DNA from: Microbacteriaceae bacterium X2B
GTDB lineage: Bacteria; Actinomycetota; Actinomycetes; Actinomycetales; Microbacteriaceae
Length of the DNA: 64,000 nt
Reading direction: 5' to 3'
Assembly (NCBI GenBank): GCA_005502445.1
Contig: SCPB01000004.1
Location: 1 to 64,000, forward strand
A program made the position numbers and the translations under genes. Position 1 is the first letter of the stretch. Each line of letters starts with the position of its first letter. The notes below the pieces were generated by a model. The model searched no databases. It saw only the letters and a program-made list of their open reading frames with translations, and was not told the DNA's origin. Shown piece after piece: positions 26,720 through 33,307 of the stretch.

Positions 26720-27739
26720 GCACCCGAGGGGGATGGGGTCGTTCGACTCGTTGCCGCGCGCACATCGCGCTGGTCTGACATAATTTCGCTTATCATCCGA
26801 CGCTCCGACGAGCTCGTAGCCCATCTCGACCTCGCCGATCGCTTTCTTCAAACCCCAGTACCCCCAGAACCGGCCAGGCTTGCCGCCCCAGAGAGCGGGA
26901 GGCTGGTTCTGGTACTCCTTCGCGGCGAAGAGGCCGTGTTTGACGAAGTAGTCGGCGATGCGCTTAGCATCGGTGCCGGTCAGCGAGTACGTGTCATCGA
27001 CGTAGACGCCCTTGGCCAGGTGATCCCGGTACTCCTGCTCAGAAGCGTCAGCGTGGCGGCAAGTACGCGCCCACACGGTGCGGAGCCAGGTTTCGAAGCT
27101 CTCACCCGTCTTCGGGCACTCGCCCGAGGGCGCGGCGACGATCATGTGCAGGTGGGGAGCCTTCGGGTCGTGGCAGCCGTCGCGACGACACGATTTACGA
27201 TCCTGGAATTCCATCTTCCAGATGCCCACGAGGTCATAGCCCCAGTCACGACGGAACGATCGCTTCAAGGCGTTATCCACCAGGTTCTTCTTGAACACAG
27301 CGGGGGTCGGGGCGATGCGCTCCCAGTTGTGCGGAAGCGTGAGGGTGACGAACTTCGGCAGACCGAGCCCACGGCGAAACATCGGCGAGTAGTCGAACTC
27401 GCCGAACACGCGCCGCATGCGCACCCGCGACTTCTGCGACCAACCACTAATCTGCCCGCGAGTCGAGGCGGGAGGGTCATCATCCACAGGGCCATTCTCG
27501 CGCACCCAGTCTGAACGCGACACCCCGAGCACCGGGGAGGCCGTATCCACCTGACGGGAGGCGAACCGGAACGAGCCCGGAGAGACGGCAGCAAAACGTA
27601 TCGAGCCGCCCGCCCCATGCTCCAGATCCACCGGCCGCAGCGTGGCCGTACGCAGCCGCTCGGCCGCCGCCTCAACATCGAGCATCGTGCGCAGACGGAC
27701 GTGAGTTCTCGGCAGAGCGACAGAGACAGGCGCTAGCAT
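26627..27739 (-). CDS. Phage rolling-circle replication protein Rep, 5' part with host-derived tail
   Basis: As it stands this is a 370-residue HUH endonuclease. Motif I is VTLTLPHNW (131-139), the HUH-type metal site is PHLHMIV (His196, His198), and the catalytic Tyr is in DYFVKHG (Tyr264, Lys267). A CRRDGCH stretch before the HUH site may bind zinc. It should nick the phage origin and start rolling-circle synthesis. Codon 320 lies in the left dif-like site; the last 50 codons are host sequence antisense to the PIN toxin gene, so the natural C-terminus is missing here. The missing part is the frame at 33296-33781. Confidence 0.85.
   Translation of the reverse strand: MLAPVSVALPRTHVRLRTMLDVEAAAERLRTATLRPVDLEHGAGGSIRFAAVSPGSFRFASRQVDTASPVLGVSRSDWVRENGPVDDDPPASTRGQISGWSQKSRVRMRRVFGEFDYSPMFRRGLGLPKFVTLTLPHNWERIAPTPAVFKKNLVDNALKRSFRRDWGYDLVGIWKMEFQDRKSCRRDGCHDPKAPHLHMIVAAPSGECPKTGESFETWLRTVWARTCRHADASEQEYRDHLAKGVYVDDTYSLTGTDAKRIADYFVKHGLFAAKEYQNQPPALWGGKPGRFWGYWGLKKAIGEVEMGYELVGASDDKRNYVRPARCARGNESNDPIPLGCLARRDHSDACPRRCTHEFAVIGDHFVDSDP
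26773..26800. other. dif-like XerC/XerD site, left end of provirus (attL)
   Basis: An 11-6-11 layout: GTCTGACATAA, spacer TTTCGC, TTATCATCCGA. The inner CATAA/TTAT arms are the hallmark of XerCD sites. The same layout recurs at 33772-33799, 6999 bp away. The site lies inside the rep frame: its codon TAT is Tyr320 of Rep. The outer arm (GTCTGACATAA) is taken as host-derived and the inner arm as phage-derived. Confidence 0.75.
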
Positions 27740-27790
27740 GGAGATGCCCCATCGTGAAGTGACCGCATATTGCTAACGTACACGGGCCAG

Positions 27791-27821
27791 ACGCCCCCGC
27801 CAGTAGCCCTGGCGGGGGCGT
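27791..27821. terminator. Strong hairpin between the Zot-like gene and rep
   Basis: ACGCCCCCGCCAG pairs perfectly over 13 bp with CTGGCGGGGGCGT around the loop TAGCC. It lies 20 bases past the stop of the Zot-like gene. It should end the structural operon, leaving rep under its own promoter in the remaining ~50 bases. Confidence 0.75.
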
Positions 27822-27841
27822 TGTTCATGCCCGCCACGACA

Positions 27842-28729
27842 TCACCGGGTGACCCTCAGAGACGGGGCGCCGTCGTCGTGCCCGCGGCAGGTCTTGGCCA
27901 TGATGCGACCGCCGCACTTCGGGCAGGAGGCGTCGACCGCAAGCACATCGTCGAGCGTGTTGTAGGAGGCTCGAGCGAGCGTGCCTCCGGCGACGTACCA
28001 CTCGCGATGAAGCACCTTGGCCTTGCGCCGCTTGTTCTCGTCCTGGGTGATCGCGGCAGAGTCCTCCGACTGCGAGAGCGTTTGCGCGTCATAGGTGACC
28101 AGAGAGAACGCGCGTTTCGGCGCCCACATCGAGGTGGCGTCACGGACGCCGGTGCCGCGCCGGGTCGAATAGTCGGGAATGTAGCCACGGCACTTCACCA
28201 CCGCTTGGGTGATCTGGCGCAGACGCCGATCGGAGTTGTCCCAGTCGATCGCCGTCCAACGGATGACGACGTTCCGACGCCGCATCTGCGGCATCAGCCG
28301 TCGCACTTCGTTGGGCATGCCGCCGTCGCGGGAATCGAAGATGCCGGTGATTTCGTCCAGCAGAATGTCGCCGTCGCGGAAGTCGAGCAGTTGCCAGACC
28401 GACCGCAGCGGCTCCCACAGCGGGTGCGGTTCGCCGGTTCGGTGATCGAGGATCGCCACCGTCGAGAGCACGCGACGACCAGCGGCGAGCGAGGGCAACG
28501 TGTCGCGAACCATCGCTTGAGTCTTGCCGTCGCCGTTAAGGCCGACGTAGCCGATCAGGGGCACGGAGCGTCGTTTGAGAACGCCTCCCGTTAGACGATC
28601 GCGACCGGTGAAGTCGTAGGGCACGGCGCCGATCGTGGCGAGGTGTGCGGGCTCCGGGGAGGGCGCGGCCTCCGGCTCGCTGCCCTCCCCTGCGCCCGAG
28701 TCCTCGAATTCGATGTCTGCGTTGCTCAT
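27842..28729 (-). CDS. Zot/pI-like phage assembly ATPase
   Basis: A 295-residue P-loop ATPase. The Walker A motif is GYVGLNGDGKT and the Walker B motif is GDILLDEITG, with the NVVIRWTAIDWDN strand typical of Zot-type morphogenesis proteins. It should power extrusion of ssDNA virions. Two features are unusual: no membrane helix follows the ATPase domain, and the C-terminus has a zinc-ribbon-like CPKCGG...C-x-H stretch. ATG 28729 overlaps the upstream gene's stop (ATGA). Confidence 0.82.
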   Translation of the reverse strand: MSNADIEFEDSGAGEGSEPEAAPSPEPAHLATIGAVPYDFTGRDRLTGGVLKRRSVPLIGYVGLNGDGKTQAMVRDTLPSLAAGRRVLSTVAILDHRTGEPHPLWEPLRSVWQLLDFRDGDILLDEITGIFDSRDGGMPNEVRRLMPQMRRRNVVIRWTAIDWDNSDRRLRQITQAVVKCRGYIPDYSTRRGTGVRDATSMWAPKRAFSLVTYDAQTLSQSEDSAAITQDENKRRKAKVLHREWYVAGGTLARASYNTLDDVLAVDASCPKCGGRIMAKTCRGHDDGAPSLRVTR

Positions 28730-28998
28730 CCGGCACCGCCGAACTGGGGAACATGCGAACCGGCGCGGAGCACCAGCTTGATCACGAACCCGACGACATA
28801 GGTCGCGAGTACCGCCGTGGCGACCGTGGAGGCGAGGGAGAAGTTGACCCACACGCCGAGCCCGTCCGCCGTGGCGAGGACGCCTTGAATCTGCGGGCCG
28901 ACGCTCGTGAACCACGCGGGCGGCTCCCACACCGGAAGCAGGCCCGCGACCATCGTGACGAACGCGGAGCCGATCCCGGCGAGCCATTCCAGAATCAT
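28726..28998 (-). CDS. Phage membrane protein, pVI-like
   Basis: A 90-residue protein with two or three hydrophobic segments (MILEWLAGIGSAFVTMVAGL; about residues 35-80, ending VLATYVVGFVIKLVLRAG). It lies between the pIII-like and Zot-like genes, the place of gene VI in filamentous phages, where the product joins pIII to the virion end. TGATG and ATGA overlaps with both neighbours imply coupled translation. No sequence family is recognised; the role is inferred from position. Confidence 0.7.
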   Translation of the reverse strand: MILEWLAGIGSAFVTMVAGLLPVWEPPAWFTSVGPQIQGVLATADGLGVWVNFSLASTVATAVLATYVVGFVIKLVLRAGSHVPQFGGAG

Positions 28999-30968
28999 CA
29001 GTGGTTCCCTCCCGCGACGGTCAGGCCGCGGTAGCCGATCACCGCGGCCACGATGTTGATGACGGCCCAGATGCCAGCGATGCCGAACAGCACTCCCGAC
29101 AGCAGGTGCGACATCGACGCGATAGGGGCCAGCGGGGTGCCCGCGCACGCGTCGAGCATCTGCACGGTGTCGCCGCGCCAGGTCAGGGGAACCCCGGCGC
29201 AGCCGTCGAGGCCGACATCGACGTCCCACGTTCCGACGACGGCGACCACCTTGCCGGGGGGTGTGCCCTGCCAGGCGTCGTTGGCCTTCGCGAGTTCGAG
29301 CGCGACGACGGCCTGCCGGGGCACGAAGGCCCATTCGATCGCGCACTGTACGGGCTGCATGATCCACTCGACCGGGTTGAATTCGGCCCACCCTTGGCCG
29401 TAGCAGGAGCGTGTGCGGTTGGGGTCTTGCACCGTGTTGCCGAACAGGGTGGCGGAGGCGCCGGGGGAGGACTGCCCGCCCGACCAGATGCCGGTCTCCG
29501 GGTCGGCGTAGGGTGCGCCGATTTCCACCTGGCCGGGCTTGAAGAGAACCGCGTAGACGTAGCACTCCGAGAGCACGACGGTCTGACCGCCGTGCGTGCA
29601 TCGGTAGTTGGTGTCCTTTGCCGGGTCGGCAAACCACTCAGCGCACGCCGTGCCGGTGTCGAAGCAGGAGACAGCCGTGCCGGAGCGAAGGTCGAGGAGG
29701 TCGGTCGCGCACGCCCCGTAGGAGCACTGCGGGAAGGCCTGTAGCCACGCCTGGTATTCGGGCGTCGTGGGCTCGTCGTAGAGCGGCACGGAGCCGTTGG
29801 GGCCGTTCTCTTTGACCGCGTAGTTCTGCGGCGTGACGCCCTCAGGGAGGTCGGGGCAGGACGGCGAGGCAACCTCGCCGCCGCCCTCCGTGTACGGGGC
29901 CGAGACTTCGGTATAGGTGATGCCGTTCGTGCCCGTGATCGAGCACGTCAGCGTGCGCTCCGGATCGGCGGGGATGGTCTCGCCGGGCACGGTCGGCGAC
30001 GTCGTCGTCGCCGCGAAGCCGAGCACCGTGGGGAGTGCCGCCGTCCAGGGGAACTCATTGATCGTCGAGCCGTTGGCGTGCGTGAACGTGCCCGAACCCC
30101 ACACCGACACCGCCTTCTGGTAGTTGGTGTTGCCGGTTTCCTTCGTGATCGAGAACGGGTATCGGCATTCGACCGAGGTTGTGCAGCCGGGCGAGTTGGG
30201 TGGGAGCACGATGTAGAACGTCGGGGTTGTGGTCGTCGTGGAGTTACCGATGACCAGCAACGCCTTGCGCGCAAACCCATCCGTGTGCAGAGCGAAGTCG
30301 AGCGGGGTGAAGCAGGGCGTCCCGCCAGACAGACACACGGTGCCCCAGGTGAAGCCCGGCTCGAAGTCGCTGTTCGCGACGTACTCCGGCGCGAGAGCCA
30401 GCGCCGAGCAGTCGGTGCCGGTCAGGGTGGCAATGAGCCCGCCGTCTTCGAAATTGGGCTCGCAGAGGCCCGCGGTCGGGTCGTAGCCGATGATTTCGCT
30501 GATGCCCTTGCCGACCGAGAACCCGAACTGTGCCGACGTGACCGCGGCGAGCGCACCGCCGACGCCGCCGACCACCTTTTCGAACTTCTGCGCGCGTGTC
30601 GCCGGAGGCCGGGCGGGCTTGGTGCCGTTCTTGCCCGCGAGCTGTTCCTCATAGGCCTTGATCACATGATCGTCATACGAGGAGGGGTTAGTGATGAAGT
30701 CGCCGTTCATCTGCTGCCCGCCGTTGAGGGCAACGTCGAGGGATTCGAGGCCGAAGTCGTAGCGGTTCTGATTTGCGAGAATCTCGCGGCGCCACTTGTC
30801 CGGCGTCGCGCCCTTCAGGACGGAGCCGACGACGTTGAGCATGAACGCGCGCGTCTTGGACTCGGAGGGCACGAACGGCTCCGTCGCCGCAGAAGCCGCC
30901 GTGACGGGGCCGACGACGAGCGCGAGCGCGATCGCTGCGGAGAATACGACGCGGGTGCGATTGAGCAT
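28998..30968 (-). CDS. Large secreted phage adhesin, pIII-like
   Basis: A 656-residue protein with an N-terminal Sec signal (VVFSAAIALALVVGPVTAAS) and a C-terminal membrane anchor (HLLSGVLFGIAGIWAVINIV). The long ectodomain has many cysteines, Thr-rich stretches and a Gly/Ala segment (KVVGGVGGALAAV). Layout and position match pIII, the minor coat protein for receptor binding and virion release. With no pilus or outer membrane in this host, the receptor is unknown. ATG 30968 is chosen for the GAGGT upstream. Confidence 0.8.
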   Translation of the reverse strand: MLNRTRVVFSAAIALALVVGPVTAASAATEPFVPSESKTRAFMLNVVGSVLKGATPDKWRREILANQNRYDFGLESLDVALNGGQQMNGDFITNPSSYDDHVIKAYEEQLAGKNGTKPARPPATRAQKFEKVVGGVGGALAAVTSAQFGFSVGKGISEIIGYDPTAGLCEPNFEDGGLIATLTGTDCSALALAPEYVANSDFEPGFTWGTVCLSGGTPCFTPLDFALHTDGFARKALLVIGNSTTTTTPTFYIVLPPNSPGCTTSVECRYPFSITKETGNTNYQKAVSVWGSGTFTHANGSTINEFPWTAALPTVLGFAATTTSPTVPGETIPADPERTLTCSITGTNGITYTEVSAPYTEGGGEVASPSCPDLPEGVTPQNYAVKENGPNGSVPLYDEPTTPEYQAWLQAFPQCSYGACATDLLDLRSGTAVSCFDTGTACAEWFADPAKDTNYRCTHGGQTVVLSECYVYAVLFKPGQVEIGAPYADPETGIWSGGQSSPGASATLFGNTVQDPNRTRSCYGQGWAEFNPVEWIMQPVQCAIEWAFVPRQAVVALELAKANDAWQGTPPGKVVAVVGTWDVDVGLDGCAGVPLTWRGDTVQMLDACAGTPLAPIASMSHLLSGVLFGIAGIWAVINIVAAVIGYRGLTVAGGNH

Positions 30969-31000
30969 GAGTGACCTCACAGACTCGGTAAGAGTGTTCG

Positions 31001-31037
31001 AGCGGGGCGCCTGCCGGGTCGCGGCAAGCGCCCCGCT
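31001..31037. terminator. Hairpin between coat-protein and adhesin genes
   Basis: AGCGGGGCGC (31001-31010) pairs perfectly with GCGCCCCGCT (31028-31037); the loop can fold into an extra short stem. It lies between the pVIII-like and pIII-like genes, where M13 has its central terminator that keeps coat protein in large excess. There is no clear T tract, so it may attenuate, end or stabilise the RNA. Confidence 0.55.
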
Positions 31038-31055
31038 CTTGGGGGGTGGGACCGA

Positions 31056-31232
31056 TCAGCCCTTGACGAAGCGCTTGATCAGCTTCCAGCCGACGAAGGC
31101 TGCGATGACCGCGGCCCCGATCGGCCAGCCTGCGGCGACCGCTTCTGCGGCCTCCGTCAGGATCGTGTTGGCGCCAGTCGCCCAGTCGATCGTGATCTGG
31201 GGGTGCGAGACGCTCGGCATGATTCCGAACAT
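31056..31232 (-). CDS. Phage major coat protein, pVIII-like
   Basis: A 58-residue protein with the textbook coat layout: an N-terminal polar and amphipathic part (SHPQITIDWATGANTILTEA), a hydrophobic helix (about 33-50, WPIGAAVIAAFVGW) and a short basic end (KLIKRFVKG) to contact DNA. No cleavable signal is evident, as in Pf3-type coats. A GAGGGGGTG ribosome site precedes the ATG. The hairpin after it supports high expression. Confidence 0.8.
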   Translation of the reverse strand: MFGIMPSVSHPQITIDWATGANTILTEAAEAVAAGWPIGAAVIAAFVGWKLIKRFVKG

Positions 31233-31239
31233 AGGATTT

Positions 31240-31344
31240 TCACCCCCTCACCTTGGTCAGTCGGGCGATCAGCCCGAGGCCAGCGCCCACCGCGATCGCG
31301 GTGACGACAAGGTCGACCGTGACGGCCACCATGGCGGCGGTCAT
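31240..31344 (-). CDS. Tiny phage membrane protein (34 residues)
   Basis: One hydrophobic helix (VAVTVDLVVTAIAVGAGLGL) and a basic tail ending IARLTKVRG. It overlaps the previous gene by four bases, and its own end supplies the ribosome site of the coat gene. By size and place it may be a pVII/pIX-type end protein; this is inference. Confidence 0.6.
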   Translation of the reverse strand: MTAAMVAVTVDLVVTAIAVGAGLGLIARLTKVRG

Positions 31345-31439
31345 CGGTTCGATCCCAGGAATACGACGAACAGGTCGAGTGCCCGAGTGACCGCCAGCAG
31401 CGGGATGAACACGGCCGCAAACATCTCGGCGAGGCTCAC
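31341..31439 (-). CDS. Tiny phage membrane protein (32 residues)
   Basis: Starts GTG with SLAEMFAAVFIPLLAVTRAL, then LFVVFLGSNR: one hydrophobic helix. It overlaps both neighbours by four bases (GTGA, ATGA). No family; a minor virion or assembly part is likely from context. Confidence 0.55.
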   Translation of the reverse strand: MSLAEMFAAVFIPLLAVTRALDLFVVFLGSNR

Positions 31440-31582
31440 CAGGACACCACCAGTCGGATGACGCCGAGCACGAGCAGCGCCGCGAGCAGGATCATGATGC
31501 CGAGGCCCACGGATTGAAGCGCGTAGACGGCATCGAGGAAGTCCTGCCGGGTGACCGGATCATGGGCCGTGAGCGCGAGCAT
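31436..31582 (-). CDS. Small phage membrane protein (48 residues)
   Basis: A polar N-terminus (HDPVTRQDFLDAVYALQSVG) is followed by one helix (LGIMILLAALLVLGVIRLVV). This is the size and layout of a minor coat protein. It is coupled to the next gene by a GTGA overlap and starts seven bases after the previous stop. Confidence 0.6.
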   Translation of the reverse strand: MLALTAHDPVTRQDFLDAVYALQSVGLGIMILLAALLVLGVIRLVVSW

Positions 31583-31588
31583 GAGCAG

Positions 31589-31732
31589 CTACCGCGCCCC
31601 ACCGCGGCGTCGGCGAACCGCCAGGACGATAGCTACCGTCCACAGGCTCGCGACGACGGAGAAAATCAGGACGAACGAGACCGCCAGGACGGAAGCGTTC
31701 TCGGCAAGATAGTGCTCAAAGTCGTGGTTCAC
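31589..31732 (-). CDS. Small phage membrane protein (47 residues)
   Basis: A short acidic start (NHDFEHYLAENASV), one helix (LAVSFVLIFSVVASLWTVAI) and a strongly basic end (RRRRGGAR). The charge layout resembles a coat protein with a DNA-facing basic end, so it could be a minor or alternative coat. The GTG start overlaps the previous stop. Confidence 0.6.
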   Translation of the reverse strand: MNHDFEHYLAENASVLAVSFVLIFSVVASLWTVAIVLAVRRRRGGAR

Positions 31733-31818
31733 GACGCCAACCCCTCAGCCACGAGCACCGTGCAGACAGCGAAAGCGACGCCGATCAGCACCACCGCCAC
31801 CACCAGCAGCACGGTCAT
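31729..31818 (-). CDS. Tiny phage membrane protein (29 residues)
   Basis: Almost wholly one helix: MTVLLVVAVVLIGVAFAVCT followed by VLVAEGLAS. It starts two bases after the ssDNA-binding-like gene and ends overlapping the next GTG. Size matches pVII/pIX of M13; the role is inferred from place only. Confidence 0.55.
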   Translation of the reverse strand: MTVLLVVAVVLIGVAFAVCTVLVAEGLAS

Positions 31819-31820
31819 GA

Positions 31821-32150
31821 TCAGGCGGCGGGGTCGACCGAGGCAAGCTCGGCCAGGACGGGGCGGGCGATGTCGGCCGAGGCGACCGACTCGAAGACCA
31901 GGGTCGTGCCGTTGCGGGAGTTCATGCTCCACTCGACCAGGCGCACCCAGAGGGCGACCTGCTCGCCCTCGCGGAAGATCACCGAGGCAAACTCGACGGG
32001 GACGTTGAACTGTGCGAAGCCCGCCCGCGTCAGAAGGGTGACCTTGCGGCCGCGATCCTCGATCATGCCCGAGGAGCGGTCGATGAATTCGTTCTTGCGC
32101 ACTTCGCGCACGGTGCCAGCCAGGAGGCCCACCGGGTGGATTGCTGCCAT
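31821..32150 (-). CDS. Putative phage ssDNA-binding protein (gene V-like)
   Basis: A 109-residue, strand-rich, basic/aromatic protein (VGLLAGTVREVRKNEFIDRS; KVTLLTRAGFAQFNVPVEF; FREGEQVALWVRLVEWSMNS) that looks like an OB fold. It is first in the structural operon, where filamentous phages encode the protein that coats newly made ssDNA. No signature proves the family. ATG 32150 has GGAG ten bases upstream; a large palindrome lies just before it. Confidence 0.6.
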   Translation of the reverse strand: MAAIHPVGLLAGTVREVRKNEFIDRSSGMIEDRGRKVTLLTRAGFAQFNVPVEFASVIFREGEQVALWVRLVEWSMNSRNGTTLVFESVASADIARPVLAELASVDPAA

Positions 32151-32174
32151 GGTTCTCTCCGAATCTTCAAGGGT

Positions 32175-32210
32175 CATATTTGCTCACTAGGAGCCCTGTG
32201 AGCGAATATG
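32175..32210. promoter_or_regulatory. Large imperfect palindrome upstream of the structural operon
   Basis: CATATTTGCTCAC and GTGAGCGAATATG form 13-base arms, with one mismatch, around TAGGAGCCCT. It begins 25 bases before the ssDNA-binding-like gene. It contains -10-like AT-rich DNA on the minus strand, so it could be an operator over the promoter or part of the origin. Confidence 0.55.
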
Positions 32211-32285
32211 GCACAGGTAACAAGACCGGCACGGCTGCGCCGCCTAAATCCCCCCCGAAGTGGGGGTATGACGGGGGCCGAATCG

Positions 32286-32411
32286 GTCGACGGCGGTGAG
32301 TCGACGGCGGTGAGTCAACGGCGGTGAGTCAACGGCGGTGAGTCAACGGCGGTGAGTCGACGGCGGTGAGTCAACGGCGGTGAGTCAACGGCGGAGAGTC
32401 AACGGCGGAGA
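32286..32411. repeat. Nine tandem 14-bp repeats (iteron-like)
   Basis: Nine head-to-tail copies of GTCAACGGCGGTGA. Copies 1, 2 and 6 read GTCGAC; copies 8 and 9 end AGA. There are no spacers. The array lies in the non-coding control region of the phage, between the two divergent transcription units. Iterons for Rep or sites for a phage repressor are the likely meanings. Confidence 0.85.
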
Positions 32412-32667
32412 ACAGTTCACGAGCCCGCGTGCCTCCTTCGCTGTAGGTCGGGGATTGTTTCACGCTCTCCGCTCCGCGCAAGGGCCGTCGCCCTCCGACT
32501 CGTGCAGATGGTTCGGGAACGTCCTCCGGACGTGCGATTCCAGACTCTCGAAGGCGGGGAGGGCTCAGAACCCTTGCACTCCGCTCCGATCGTGAACTGG
32601 CTCCGCCTATCAACACCGAAGGAGACCTCTACACCGGAAGGTCTCGAACCTCACGAAGGAGCACACC
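32412..32667. other. Phage non-coding region with hairpins, candidate origin/packaging region
   Basis: 256 bp with no convincing gene. It contains ACGTCC-TCC-GGACGT (32519-32533) and GAGACCT...AGGTCTC (32622-32645). Together with the repeats at 32286-32411 it is the longest gene-free part of the phage, so the rolling-circle origin and packaging hairpin are expected here. The nick site cannot be named by eye. Confidence 0.45.
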
Positions 32668-32940
32668 ATGACAACAACCTCGCACCGACAAGTAGCCACC
32701 CACCTCTATCAGGCGGCAATCGTTCTCGACCTCGCAGCAGAGGCATACCGCGCGGCGGCAGCAGACGCCCTCGCCGGGATAGTGGCGAGCCCGCACAAGC
32801 TCATCGGCGACATGTACGCGCAGCGCGCCGCCCTGCTGCAAGAACTCGCCTACGAAGAGGCCGAAGCCGCAGTACGGCTCGACCCCTACACGGTGCCGGT
32901 AGACCCCGCCGACGAGACGAACTGCGAGTCGTGCCAATGA
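32668..32940 (+). CDS. Unknown phage protein (90 residues)
   Basis: Mostly helical and alanine-rich: HRQVATHLYQAAIVLDLAAE, AQRAALLQELAYEEAEAAVR, then a tail with CESC. No family is recognised. GAAGGAG precedes the ATG. It is first in a short plus-strand unit that reads away from the structural operon; its stop overlaps the next start (ATGA). Confidence 0.65.
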   Translation: MTTTSHRQVATHLYQAAIVLDLAAEAYRAAAADALAGIVASPHKLIGDMYAQRAALLQELAYEEAEAAVRLDPYTVPVDPADETNCESCQ

Positions 32941-33110
32941 ATGCCCCGACCCTCGCCGTCGGCTGCCACGTCGTCACCGCGACGGGCGGCCGCGGCCGCG
33001 TCGTGGATCGGCAGATGCGCGGCCGCACCGCCGTGGTGTGGCTGGTGAAGTTCACAACGGGGGAGTACCTGTGGTTCACCGACCCCGGCAAGCTCACGAT
33101 CGTGTCGTGA
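32937..33110 (+). CDS. Unknown phage protein (57 residues), small beta-barrel-like
   Basis: TLAVGCHVVTATGGRGRVVD then TAVVWLVKFTTGEYLWFTDP resembles a small SH3- or KOW-like barrel. Such proteins may bind nucleic acid. ATG 32937 overlaps the previous stop. A strong hairpin with TTT follows 22 bases after its stop. Confidence 0.6.
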   Translation: MNAPTLAVGCHVVTATGGRGRVVDRQMRGRTAVVWLVKFTTGEYLWFTDPGKLTIVS

Positions 33111-33307
33111 GTTCACGCATCAGCGTCGGTGACGGCCCCTGGTATCAGACGATGCCAGGGGCCGTTTCCGATCCGCGCACACGCGCACGCACGATCGAAA
33201 TCGGCATGTCCCGGTGGATGACCCAGAAGCTCAAACGAACCATCATCGTGAAAGCAGACGACGGCGACGAGCAGCTGCACGTCACCGTACTCGGACTACG
33301 CCACTGA
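33107..33307 (+). CDS. Possible small phage protein (66 residues)
   Basis: The frame starts with a GTG overlapping the previous stop (GTGA) and encodes a basic protein ending TIIVKADDGDEQLHVTVLGL. However, the terminator hairpin at 33132-33167 lies inside its first third. It may instead start at ATG 33206 or not be a gene. Its end overlaps the end of the phage rep C-terminal frame. Confidence 0.35.
   Translation: MSSRISVGDGPWYQTMPGAVSDPRTRARTIEIGMSRWMTQKLKRTIIVKADDGDEQLHVTVLGLRH
33132..33167 (+). terminator. Rho-independent terminator of the plus-strand phage unit
   Basis: ACGGCCCCTGG (33132-33142) pairs perfectly with CCAGGGGCCGT (33155-33165) around a 12-base loop, then TTT. It is well placed to end the unit after 33110. 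Confidence 0.65.

Noticed and set aside
26776-26798. Left att palindrome as a simple terminator
   Set aside because: The arms are AT-rich, only 5-8 bp pair, there is no T tract, and a matching site exists exactly one phage length away.
32286-32411. Possible CRISPR array
   Set aside because: The 14-bp units are directly abutting with no spacers, and no cas genes are near.
32380-32595. 71-codon plus-strand frame in the phage control region
   Set aside because: It begins inside the tandem repeats, has no ribosome site and shows Arg/Ser-rich shadow composition.
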